NCBI GenBank assembly: GCA_963769255.1
Contig: CAVYKV010000001.1
Span: 1,612,001 to 1,676,000 of the forward strand
Direction of reading: 5' to 3'
Source: JAKACA01 sp963769255
GTDB lineage: Bacteria; Actinomycetota; Acidimicrobiia; Acidimicrobiales; Bog-793
Length of the DNA stretch: 64,000 nucleotides
Numbering within the stretch: position 1 is the stretch's first letter; each line of letters opens with the position of its first letter. This document shows positions 51,049-59,016 of this stretch, in pieces. A model generated the notes under the pieces. It saw nothing but the letters and a program-made list of their open reading frames with translations. It had not been told where the DNA came from and made no database searches. The position numbers were made by a program, and so were the translations under genes.

Positions 51049-51768
51049 ATGACGGTGGCACTGATCACGGGAGCCTCGAGGGGGCTCGGCCGATCCCTGG
51101 CCGACGTGCTGGCGGTGCGGGGGTGGTCCCTCGTGCTCGACGGTCGGGACGCCGAGGCGCTCGCAGCGGCGGTGTCCGACCTCCGAGGGCGGGCTCCCGA
51201 CCCGGCCCGCATCCGGGCGGTGGCGGGCGACGTGCGGAGCCCCCAGCACCGGCGTGCCCTCCTCGCCGAGGTCGGTGATCTCGGCGGGCTCGACCTCCTC
51301 GTCAACAACGCCAGCACGCTGGGCGCCCCGCTCGAGACGCTCGAGGGCGCCGTGCCGGACGTCGTGAGGGAGGTCTACGACGTGAACGTGCTGGCTCCGT
51401 TGGCGCTCGTGCAGGAGCTGCTGCCCGCCCTGCGCGGCTCGTCCCGGCCGACCGTCGTGAACGTGACGTCGGACGCCGCCGTGGAGCATTACGAGACGTG
51501 GGGTGCCTACGGTTCCTCGAAGGCGGCGCTCGACCACCTGACGGCGACGCTGGCCGCCGAGGAGCCTGCCGTTCGCTTCCTCGCCGTGGACCCCGGGGAC
51601 ATGAACACGAGCATGCACCAGGAGGCCTTTCCCGGGGAGGACATCTCCGACCGGCCGCATCCCTCCGTGGTGGCGCCGGTCATCGTGGCGCTCGTGGACG
51701 GAGCGCTCCCGAGCGGCCGCTACCGCGCCTCGGAGCTGGCCGCCACCGCGGCGGGTGGGAAGCCATGA
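51049..51768 (+). CDS. short-chain dehydrogenase/reductase (SDR)
   Basis: The 239-residue NAD(P)-binding enzyme. ALITGASRGLGRSLADVLAV is the TGxxxGxG cofactor motif, LDLLVNNASTLGAPLETL contains the NNAS motif, NVTSDAAVEHYETWGAYGSS holds the catalytic Ser and Tyr with K in YGSSKAALDHL, and VDPGDMNTSMHQEAFPGED is the C-terminal substrate loop. The start ATG 51049 has GGAGGAGG at ~6-base spacing. The stop overlaps queA (ATGA), so the two are translationally coupled; SDR-QueA pairs appear in other actinobacteria without a queuosine pathway. Substrate unknown. Confidence 0.92.
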   Translation: MTVALITGASRGLGRSLADVLAVRGWSLVLDGRDAEALAAAVSDLRGRAPDPARIRAVAGDVRSPQHRRALLAEVGDLGGLDLLVNNASTLGAPLETLEGAVPDVVREVYDVNVLAPLALVQELLPALRGSSRPTVVNVTSDAAVEHYETWGAYGSSKAALDHLTATLAAEEPAVRFLAVDPGDMNTSMHQEAFPGEDISDRPHPSVVAPVIVALVDGALPSGRYRASELAATAAGGKP

Positions 51769-52865
51769 CGTCCGTGGCGACGAATCCGTACCTGCCAGGC
51801 GGTGAAGCGGTCCCGGTGGCGATGGCCGCCGGGCTCTCCGGCACGCTCGGCTTCGAGCTGCCCCCCGAGCTGGAGGCGGCGGAGCCGCCGGAAGCCCGCG
51901 GACTGACGAGGGACGCCGTGCGCATGCTCGTCGCCTGGCGATCCTCCGGTGTCCTCAGCCACGCCACGTTCTTCGACCTGCCCAGCTACCTCGAGGAGGG
52001 CGACCTCGTGGTCGTGAACACCTCCGGCACGCTCGCCGCCGAGGTGCCCGGGATCGCCGGCGACGGCCGGCGGGTCAACGTGCACCTGTCGACGCAGCTG
52101 CCGGCCGGGCTGTGGACCGTGGAGCTGCGCGAGGGTGGTCGTCCCGTCTTCGACGCCTCCCCGGGATGCGTCGAGCTGCCTGCCGGCGGCTCCATCCACC
52201 TCCTGGCTCCGTACGTGGGCCACCGGCGGGGCGTTCGGCTCTGGGTGGCGCAGGTGAGCGTCCCCGGCGCTCTCTTCGCCTACCTGTCGGTGCACGGGAG
52301 CCCCATCCGCTACGGGTACGTGCGGGGGGAATGGCCCATCTCCGCCTACCAGAACGTCTATGTGACCGAGCCCGGTTCGGCCGAGATGCCGAGTGCCGGG
52401 AGGCCGTTCAGCCCGGAGGTCATCACCCGCCTCGTGGCCCGCGGCGTCGGCGTCAGCCCGATCCTCCTGCATACCGGCGTCGCCTCCCTCGAAGCCGGCG
52501 AGCCCCCCTACGCCGAGTACTTCCGGGTGCCGGCGGCGACGGCCGAGCGCGTCAACGCCGCCCGCCGCCATCACGGGCGTGTCATCGCCGTCGGGACCAC
52601 CGTGGTGCGAGCGCTCGAGTCGGTCGTCGACTCCTCGGGTTCCGTGCATGCCGGCTCCGGATGGACCGAGGTCATCGTGACGCCCGAGCGCCCCGTCGGC
52701 GCCGTCGACGGCTTGCTCACGGGGTGGCACGAGCCCGAAGCGTCCCACCTCGCCATGCTCGAAGCCATCGCCGGGCGGGAGATCCTCGAGCGCTCCTATA
52801 CGGTTGCCCTCGAGGAGGGCTACCTGTGGCACGAGTTCGGCGACGTTCATCTGATACTGCCGTGA
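51765..52865 (+). CDS. queA: S-adenosylmethionine:tRNA ribosyltransferase-isomerase (QueA-like)
   Basis: The 366-residue QueA homologue. In the queuosine pathway QueA transfers ribosyl from SAM to 7-aminomethyl-deazaguanine in tRNA. RDAVRMLVAWRSSGVLSHAT with FDLPSYLEEGDLVVVNTSGT is the usual N-terminal region, LFAYLSVHGSPIRYGYVRGE and LHTGVASLEAGEPPYAEYFR are typical core motifs, and GTTVVRALESVVDSSGSV with LTGWHEPEASHLAMLEAIAG completes the C-terminus. No tgt, queC, queD or queE is in the window, and many actinobacteria lack queuosine, so the tRNA role is uncertain here. ATGA overlap with the SDR and GTGA overlap with the next regulator gene. Confidence 0.88.
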   Translation: MTSVATNPYLPGGEAVPVAMAAGLSGTLGFELPPELEAAEPPEARGLTRDAVRMLVAWRSSGVLSHATFFDLPSYLEEGDLVVVNTSGTLAAEVPGIAGDGRRVNVHLSTQLPAGLWTVELREGGRPVFDASPGCVELPAGGSIHLLAPYVGHRRGVRLWVAQVSVPGALFAYLSVHGSPIRYGYVRGEWPISAYQNVYVTEPGSAEMPSAGRPFSPEVITRLVARGVGVSPILLHTGVASLEAGEPPYAEYFRVPAATAERVNAARRHHGRVIAVGTTVVRALESVVDSSGSVHAGSGWTEVIVTPERPVGAVDGLLTGWHEPEASHLAMLEAIAGREILERSYTVALEEGYLWHEFGDVHLILP

Positions 52866-53548
52866 CGGCGAGCGGGGTCGCTGCCGACGAGACGACGCCG
52901 GAAGGCTCGGCCATCGAAGCGCCGCTGGCGTCCATGGCCTCCACGCGCCGCGCCGTCCTCGTCGCCCTGAAGCGGCACGGCACCATGCGGGCCGGCGAGC
53001 TCGCCTCCGAGCTCGGGATCACCGTCGCCGCCGTGCGCCAGCAGCTCGGCCGGCTGGAGGAGGACGGTCTCGTCAGCTACAGCTCCGACCCGCACGGGCG
53101 CGGCCGCCCCGCCCATCGCTACGAGCTCACGACCTCCGCCGAAGCGCTCTTTCCCAAACGGTACGGCGACCTCACGACCGAGCTCCTCGGCTACCTGGGA
53201 GGGCCGCAGAGCGCGGAGGTCTCGCGGCTGTTCGAGCGGCGCCGCCGCCGGCGCCTGCACGACGCCGAGGCCAGGCTTGCCGGCCGGAGCCTCGACGAGC
53301 AGGTGAAGGAGCTCGCCCGCATCCTCGACGAGGACGGGTACCTCGCCGATGTGGAGCGCCTCCCGAACGGCGGCTGGCGGATCACCGAGCACAACTGCGC
53401 CATCTTGTCGGTGGCGACGGGGTACCGGCAGGCGTGCACGAGCGAGCTCGCCTTCATCCGGGAGGCGCTCCCGTCCGGTCACGTGGAGCGCGTCGCCCAT
53501 CTCCTCGACGGTGCGCACGTCTGCAGCTACGAGGTGCGGCCGAAGTGA
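52862..53548 (+). CDS. SufR-like winged-helix regulator with three-cysteine metal/Fe-S site
   Basis: The 228-residue protein from GTG 52862. The N-terminal HTH (STRRAVLVALKRHGTMRAGE, LGITVAAVRQQLGRLEEDGL) and winged part (YSSDPHGRGRPAHRYELTTS) match DeoR/ArsR-type SufR proteins. The C-terminal part has HNCAILSVATGYRQAC then, 28 residues on, AHVCSYE, giving C-x12-C-x28-C. SufR uses C-x12-C-x13-C-x14-C, so three of four ligands are present at the right spacing and the third is replaced. It may bind a [2Fe-2S] or [4Fe-4S] cluster with another ligand. It overlaps queA and the following gamma-glutamyltransferase by 4 bp each. No suf genes are adjacent. Confidence 0.85.
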   Translation: MTASGVAADETTPEGSAIEAPLASMASTRRAVLVALKRHGTMRAGELASELGITVAAVRQQLGRLEEDGLVSYSSDPHGRGRPAHRYELTTSAEALFPKRYGDLTTELLGYLGGPQSAEVSRLFERRRRRRLHDAEARLAGRSLDEQVKELARILDEDGYLADVERLPNGGWRITEHNCAILSVATGYRQACTSELAFIREALPSGHVERVAHLLDGAHVCSYEVRPK

Positions 53549-55290
53549 CGCCCTTCACGACGCGTCCGGAGCTCGTCGGGCGATTCGGCATGGCGGCGGC
53601 GTCGCACTGGCTGGCGGCCCAGACGGCCATGTCGATGCTCGAGCGGGGTGGCAACGCCTTCGATGCCGCCGTCGCCGGCGGGTTCGTCCTCGAGGTCGTG
53701 GAGCCGCACCAGAACGGGCTCGGCGGGGAGGCGCCCATGATCCTCTACTCGGCCTCCGAGGACGCCGTCCACGTCGTGGACGGGCAGGGCCCGGCTCCCG
53801 CCGCCGCCGTCCCGGGGCGCTTCCGTGAGCTCGACCTCGACCTCGTCCCCGGCGTCGGCTTGCTCGCCGCCTGCGTGCCGGCAGCCTTCGGGGCGTGGAT
53901 GCTCCTCCTCGACCGCTTCGGGACGATGTCGCTCGCCGACGTCCTCGAACCCGCCATCGGTTACGCCTCGGAAGGGTTCCCGGTGCACCCGACGCTGGAG
54001 GCGACCGTGGCGGCCGTCGAGGACGACATGCGGAGCGAGTGGCCGTCGTCGGCCGAGATCTGGCTGCATGAAGGCGTGCCCCGCGCCGGCAACCGCCTCC
54101 GCAACGAGCGGCTGGCCGCCACGTTCCGGCGCCTCCTCGCCGAGGCGGAGGCGGCCGGCCCCGACCGGAGCGCCCAGATCGAGGCAGCCCGCGCCGCCTT
54201 CTACGAGGGCTTCGTCGCCGACGAGATCGACAGGTTCTCCGCCGGCGCCGGGCTCCTCAGCGGGGACGACCTCGCCGGCTGGCGGTGCTCGCTCGAGCTG
54301 CCCGCCCGTCTCGCCTTCGGCGACTTCGAGGTCCTGAAGACGGGACCCTTCGGCCAGGGGCCTGTCTTCCTCCAGCAGCTCGCCCTCCTCGAGGGCTTCG
54401 ATCTCCGGGAGATGGGGGCCGGCAGCCCCGATCTCGTGCACGTCGTGACGGAGTGCTCGAAGCTCGCCTTCGCCGATCGGGAGGCGTACTACGGCGATCC
54501 CCGTGTCGTCGACGTTCCTCTCGCGGAGCTCCTCTCGCCGACCTATGCGGCGGCACGCCGGGTCCTCGTGGGCGACACGGCGAGCGTCGAGTTGCGACCA
54601 GGCTCACCCGGTGGCCGGCAACCCCGGCTGCCCGCTCATCTGGCATCGGACCTCTCGGCACCGGCCGACGCCCGGCTCGGGCCACCCCCGGGCTCGAGGG
54701 GCGAGATGAGAGGCGACACCTGTCACCTCGACGCCGCCGATCGCTTCGGCAACCTCGTCTCGGCGACGCCGAGCGGTGGCTGGCTGCAAAGCTCGCCGGC
54801 GGTGCCGGGGTTGGGGTTCTGCCTCGGCACGCGGGCGCAGATGTTCTGGCTGGAGGAGGGCCTGGCGGCCAGCCTCGCCCCCGGCAAGCGGCCCCGCACG
54901 ACGCTCAGCCCGGGGATGGCCTTTCGCGACGGGCGGCCCTATCTCGCATTCGGCACGCCCGGTGGGGACCAGCAGGACCAGTGGACGCTGCTCGCCTTCC
55001 TCAACCACGCCGTCTACGGGATGAACCTGCAGGCCGCCATCGACACCGCCACCTGGCACTCCAACCACGTTCCTTCCTCCTTCTTCCCGCGTGACGCCCA
55101 CCCGAACCAGCTCGTAGCCGAGGTGGCGCTCGGCGCCCCCTGCCTCGCCGAGCTCCGGCGCCGCGGACACGAGGTCGTGGAGGCGCCGTTCGCCCTCGGG
55201 CGCATGACGGCGGTCGCCAGGTCCCCCAACGGGTTCCTGCACGCCGCCGCCGATCCCCGAGGCATGCAGGCCTACGCCGTCGGTCGCTGA
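53545..55290 (+). CDS. ggt: gamma-glutamyltransferase family (Ntn-hydrolase)
   Basis: The 581-residue protein begins at GTG 53545. MLERGGNAFDAAVAGGFVLE, EPHQNGLGGEAPMILYSA and GRFRELDLDLVPGVGLLAAC-type segments form the large subunit; autocleavage would occur before the Thr of RGDTCHLDAADRFGNLVSAT, the new N-terminal nucleophile of the small subunit. GTPGGDQQDQWTLLAFLNHA is a conserved late motif. There is no signal peptide, so the enzyme would be cytoplasmic, unlike secreted GGTs, suggesting an acylase or YwrD-like role. It overlaps the SufR-like gene by 4 bp; an 82-bp gap follows. Confidence 0.92.
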   Translation: MTPFTTRPELVGRFGMAAASHWLAAQTAMSMLERGGNAFDAAVAGGFVLEVVEPHQNGLGGEAPMILYSASEDAVHVVDGQGPAPAAAVPGRFRELDLDLVPGVGLLAACVPAAFGAWMLLLDRFGTMSLADVLEPAIGYASEGFPVHPTLEATVAAVEDDMRSEWPSSAEIWLHEGVPRAGNRLRNERLAATFRRLLAEAEAAGPDRSAQIEAARAAFYEGFVADEIDRFSAGAGLLSGDDLAGWRCSLELPARLAFGDFEVLKTGPFGQGPVFLQQLALLEGFDLREMGAGSPDLVHVVTECSKLAFADREAYYGDPRVVDVPLAELLSPTYAAARRVLVGDTASVELRPGSPGGRQPRLPAHLASDLSAPADARLGPPPGSRGEMRGDTCHLDAADRFGNLVSATPSGGWLQSSPAVPGLGFCLGTRAQMFWLEEGLAASLAPGKRPRTTLSPGMAFRDGRPYLAFGTPGGDQQDQWTLLAFLNHAVYGMNLQAAIDTATWHSNHVPSSFFPRDAHPNQLVAEVALGAPCLAELRRRGHEVVEAPFALGRMTAVARSPNGFLHAAADPRGMQAYAVGR

Positions 55291-55372
55291 GCCCGGCCGC
55301 GCCACCCGCAGAAGAGGGCGCAACCGGAAGGAAGGTGGCGACGCCGCCACGTTCATCGGCAAGGATGGGCCG

Positions 55373-57490
55373 GTGACCGAGACGAGCTTTCCCCGCCAGT
55401 ACGCCCGCACTCGGCGGTTCAGCCTCGGCGTGCCGCACGCCTTCGTGATCTCCCCGGACGGGGCACGCGTGCTCTTCCTCCGCTCCCGCAGTGGGGTGGA
55501 CGCAGAGACCTGCCTGTACGAGCTCGATGTGGCGAGCGGCGTCGAGCGGCTCCTCGCCGACCCGGGGACCCTTGGCGATGCCGAGTCGGGATCGCTGCCG
55601 GCCGAGGAGCGCGCCCGCCGCGAGCGCGCCCGCGAGTCGTCCGCCGGCATCGTGCGTTTCCATTGCGACACATCCCGCCGCCGAGTCGTGTTCGACCTGG
55701 GGGGCCGCCTGTTCCTCGCCGACGTCGCCACCGGTCAGATCGTCGAGCTCCCGGTGGAACGCCCGGCCATCGAGGGACGGCTCTCACCGCCCGGCGACGC
55801 CGTCGCCTACGTCTCCGGTGGCGCCCTCCGCATCGTAGACGTGCCCCTCGGTACGGGCGACCGGTGCCTGGCGGCGCCGGAGGGCGAGACGACGGGTGTC
55901 ACCTACGGCCTCGCCGAGTTCGTCGCCGCCGAGGAGATGGGCCGTGGCGAAGGCTACTGGTGGGCACCGGACGGGCGCCGGCTGCTCGTCGCCCGCGTCG
56001 ACACGGACCGGGTGGAACGGCGCCACATCGCCGATCCCGCCACGCCGACGACGCCACCGGTGGCGGTCGCCTACCCGGCGGCGGGCACCTGTAACGCCGA
56101 GGTGAGGCTCTTCGTCGTCGACCGGGAGGATGGTGGCAGCCGGGAGGTGCGCTGGGACCGGGCGGCCTTCGAGTACGTCACGCGCGGCGACTGGAGCGAG
56201 CACGGGCTCCTCGTCGTCGTGCAGAGCCGGGACCAACGCCGGGTGCAGGTGCTGGCGGTCGATCGGGCGACCGGCGACTCGACCGTGTTGCGGGAGGACG
56301 GCGACGACGTGTGGCTGGACGTCGTGGACGGCGTGCCGGCGCATCTCCGGGACGGAACCCTGATCTGGACAGCGGATGTGGGCGAGGCGCGTCGCCTCCT
56401 CGCCGGAGACGAGGCGGTGACGCCGGAGAGCTTCCAAGTCCACCAGGTCCTCGCCGTCGACGGCGACACGGTGCTCGTCGCCGGCTCCAGCGAGCCGACC
56501 GAGATCGGGGTCTGGACATGGTCGCCGACCGCAGGCCTCGCCCGCTGCTCCGGCGACGTCGGCCCCGGCGTCGCCTCGGCCGCTCTCGGGGGCGGGACGA
56601 CCGTCCTTGCCAAGCGATGCCTCGAGCGCTCGGGCGTCGACGTGACCGTGCACCGGGACGGCCGGGAGGTAGGACGGGTCGCTTCCCTCGCCGAGGTTCC
56701 CGTCCTCTCGCCCCGGCCCCTTCTGCGGAGCCTCGGGGAGCGGGCCATCCGCTCGGCCGTGCTGTTCCCGTGTGGCCACGAGCCGGGCTCCGGCCCGCTG
56801 CCGGTTCTGCTCGACCCCTACGGCGGACCGCACGCCCAGATGGTGCTGGCCGCTTCGAGCGCCTTCCTCACCTCGCAGTGGTTCGCCGACCTCGGCTTCG
56901 CCGTGCTCGTGGCTGACGGGCGCGGGACCCCGGGACGGGGACCGAGCTGGGATCGGGCCGTCGCCGGCGACCTCGCTTCCCCGGCGCTGGAGGACCAGGT
57001 GAGCGCCTTGCAGGCGGCGGCCGAAGAGTTCCCCGATCTCGACCTTGGGCGCGTCGCCATCCGGGGCTGGTCCTTCGGGGGCTTCCTCGCCGCCCTCGCC
57101 GTCCTGCGGCGGCCGGACGTCTTCCACGCCGCCGTTGCCGGCGCCCCGGTGACCGAGTGGCGGCTGTACGACACGCACTACACGGAGCGCTACCTGGGCG
57201 ACCCCACGACGTCTCCCGAGGTGTACGACCGCTCTTCGCTCCTCTGCGACGCTGCCCGCCTGCAGCGGCCGCTCATGATCATCCACGGCCTGGCCGACGA
57301 CAACGTGGCCGTGGCCAACACCTTGCAGCTGTCGTCCGCCCTGCTCGCTGCCGGCCGTCCGCACACGGTGCTGCCCCTCTCGGGCGTCACGCACATGACG
57401 CCGCAGGAGATCGTGGCGGAGAACCTCCTCCTCCTGCAGGCCGAGTTCCTGCAGCGGGCCCTCGCCGACCGGACGGGCGCCGCGCGATGA
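55373..57490 (+). CDS. S9 family peptidase (dipeptidyl peptidase IV-like)
   Basis: The 705-residue serine peptidase starts at GTG 55373. The N-terminal ~430 residues form a beta-propeller of the DPP IV kind, with the amino-terminus-binding glutamates in AEFVAAEEMGRGEGYWWAPD. The C-terminal alpha/beta-hydrolase domain has the nucleophile Ser in RGWSFGGFLAALAVL, the Asp in IHGLADDNVAVAN and the His in LSGVTHMTPQEIV. It has no signal peptide and is likely intracellular, cleaving Xaa-Pro/Xaa-Ala dipeptides. It follows ggt by 82 bp and overlaps the methyltransferase gene by 4 bp. Together with ggt it suggests peptide or glutathione-like turnover. Confidence 0.93.
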   Translation: MTETSFPRQYARTRRFSLGVPHAFVISPDGARVLFLRSRSGVDAETCLYELDVASGVERLLADPGTLGDAESGSLPAEERARRERARESSAGIVRFHCDTSRRRVVFDLGGRLFLADVATGQIVELPVERPAIEGRLSPPGDAVAYVSGGALRIVDVPLGTGDRCLAAPEGETTGVTYGLAEFVAAEEMGRGEGYWWAPDGRRLLVARVDTDRVERRHIADPATPTTPPVAVAYPAAGTCNAEVRLFVVDREDGGSREVRWDRAAFEYVTRGDWSEHGLLVVVQSRDQRRVQVLAVDRATGDSTVLREDGDDVWLDVVDGVPAHLRDGTLIWTADVGEARRLLAGDEAVTPESFQVHQVLAVDGDTVLVAGSSEPTEIGVWTWSPTAGLARCSGDVGPGVASAALGGGTTVLAKRCLERSGVDVTVHRDGREVGRVASLAEVPVLSPRPLLRSLGERAIRSAVLFPCGHEPGSGPLPVLLDPYGGPHAQMVLAASSAFLTSQWFADLGFAVLVADGRGTPGRGPSWDRAVAGDLASPALEDQVSALQAAAEEFPDLDLGRVAIRGWSFGGFLAALAVLRRPDVFHAAVAGAPVTEWRLYDTHYTERYLGDPTTSPEVYDRSSLLCDAARLQRPLMIIHGLADDNVAVANTLQLSSALLAAGRPHTVLPLSGVTHMTPQEIVAENLLLLQAEFLQRALADRTGAAR

Positions 57491-58218
57491 ACGCCACGAC
57501 GGACTCCCGCCGGAACACCTTCGCACGCGCCCTCTTCTCCGGCCTGCCCGGCCGCTACGACCGCCTCGCCGAGCTGCTCTCCATGGGGCAGAACGGGCGG
57601 TGGCGCCGGGAGATGGTCGGTCACGTCGTGGAGCCGGCGCCCCGCCGCGTGCTCGACGTCGCCTCCGGCACGGCCGGGGTCGCCCTTCAGCTCGCCCGCC
57701 GCTCGAGCGCCCGCGTGATCGGCATCGACCTCTCGAACGACATGCTCCGGCAGGGTGCTGCCAACATCGCCGCCGCGGGCGAGGACGGGCGCATCCAACT
57801 CGTCCTCGGGCGCGGCGAACAGCTGCCCTTCCCGGACGCCTCCTTCGACGCCCTCAGCTTCACCTACCTGTTGCGCTACGTCCCCGATCCGGGGGCCACG
57901 CTCGCCGAGCTCGCCCGCGTCGTGAAGCCTGGCGGCGTCATGGCGAGCCTCGAGTTCCTCGTTCCTCCCAACCCGTTCTGGCACGCTCTGTGGATCGGCT
58001 ACACCCGCCTGGTGCTCCCTGTGGCCGGCCGCCTGACGGGTGGGGAGGACTGGTGGCGAGTCGGCCGCTTCCTCGGCCCGAACATCTCGCAGCACTACCG
58101 GGCGTACCCCGTCGACTGGACGGTGCGGGCCTGGCAGTCCGCCGGCATGACGGACGTCGGGCTCCGGGTCATGAGCCTCGGAGGAGGGCTCGTCATGTGG
58201 GGGCGTCGTTCCGCGTGA
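57487..58218 (+). CDS. menG: demethylmenaquinone methyltransferase-like (UbiE/MenG)
   Basis: The 243-residue class I SAM methyltransferase starts at ATG 57487. FARALFSGLPGRYDRLAELL is a UbiE-like N-terminus, VLDVASGTAGVALQLARRSS is motif I for SAM, IGIDLSNDMLRQGAANI follows, and FDALSFTYLLRYVPDPGATL with ARVVKPGGVMASLEFLVPPN matches the UbiE signature region. It would methylate demethylmenaquinone in respiratory quinone synthesis, supplying the acceptor for the hydrogenase. It is coupled (ATGA, GTGA overlaps) to the peptidase before and the membrane protein after. A related methyltransferase function cannot be excluded. Confidence 0.85.
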   Translation: MNATTDSRRNTFARALFSGLPGRYDRLAELLSMGQNGRWRREMVGHVVEPAPRRVLDVASGTAGVALQLARRSSARVIGIDLSNDMLRQGAANIAAAGEDGRIQLVLGRGEQLPFPDASFDALSFTYLLRYVPDPGATLAELARVVKPGGVMASLEFLVPPNPFWHALWIGYTRLVLPVAGRLTGGEDWWRVGRFLGPNISQHYRAYPVDWTVRAWQSAGMTDVGLRVMSLGGGLVMWGRRSA

Positions 58219-58964
58219 CGACGGAGCGGCAGCGCGGGGAGCTGCGACCGGCCTACTACGCCTCCGAGCGGAGTGGGGGCTGGCGTGACTGGTGGACGCT
58301 CCTGCACCCGCCCTACACCGCCTGGCACCTCGCCTACGTCGTCGTGGGTGCCTCCTTGGCGGCCCGCCCGCAGTTGAGCCGGCTGCTCGCCACCCTCCTC
58401 GCCTTCTTCCTCGCCGTCGGCATCGCCGCCCACGGGCTCGACGAGCTGCACGGGCGACCCCTGCGGACCCGCATCCCTTCCGGCGTGCTCGTCGCCGTGT
58501 CCGTCCTCGCTCTCGGCGGGGCCGTCGGCCTCGGCGTCGTCGGCGTCGCCCGCGTCGGCTGGCCGCTCGTGCCCTTCATCGTCGTCGGGCCCGTCCTCGT
58601 CGCCGCCTACAACGCCGAGTGGTTCGGCGGCATCGTGCACAACGACGCCGGCTTCGCCTTTGCCTGGGGGAGCTTCCCCGTCCTCACGGCGTACGTCGCC
58701 GAGACGAGCCGGATGTCGTGGGCGGCCGTGCTGGCGTCGGCGGCGGCCTTCGGCCTCTCGGCGGCGCAACGGGCGCTGAGCACTCCGGCCCGCTTCATCC
58801 GGCGGCGTGTGGTCGACGTGCACGGGGAGATACTCCTCCCGGACGGTTCCGTCGAGCCGGTGGACCGCACGACCCTCATCCAGCCGGCAGAACGGGCGCT
58901 GCAGATGATGTCATGGTCGGTCGTGCTGCTGGCAGCCGCCCTGGCAGTGTCCCGCTTCGGCTGA
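58215..58964 (+). CDS. polytopic membrane protein coupled to menG (unknown)
   Basis: The 249-residue protein starts at GTG 58215. About seven hydrophobic segments follow a short soluble N-terminus with RDWWTLLHPPYTAWHLAYVV (TM1 start); others include LLATLLAFFLAVGIAAHGLD, VLVAVSVLALGGAVGLGVVG and the C-terminal SWSVVLLAAALAVSRF. The distribution recalls UbiA-type prenyltransferases, and the adjacent menG would fit, but the DxxxD signatures are missing, so I do not assign that function. A soluble insert (RRVVDVHGEILLPDGSVEPV) lies before the last span. It is the end of the 4-bp-overlap operon begun at the SDR gene. Confidence 0.78.
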   Translation: MTTERQRGELRPAYYASERSGGWRDWWTLLHPPYTAWHLAYVVVGASLAARPQLSRLLATLLAFFLAVGIAAHGLDELHGRPLRTRIPSGVLVAVSVLALGGAVGLGVVGVARVGWPLVPFIVVGPVLVAAYNAEWFGGIVHNDAGFAFAWGSFPVLTAYVAETSRMSWAAVLASAAAFGLSAAQRALSTPARFIRRRVVDVHGEILLPDGSVEPVDRTTLIQPAERALQMMSWSVVLLAAALAVSRFG

Positions 58965-59016
58965 GCGCCCGCCGGCGTATCGTCGGCCGCTCCGGAGATG
59001 GGGCACGCTGGAGCTC

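Noticed and set aside
58215..58964. UbiA/MenA prenyltransferase
   Set aside because: Number of membrane spans and menG adjacency fit, but the Asp-rich DxxxD substrate motifs are absent.
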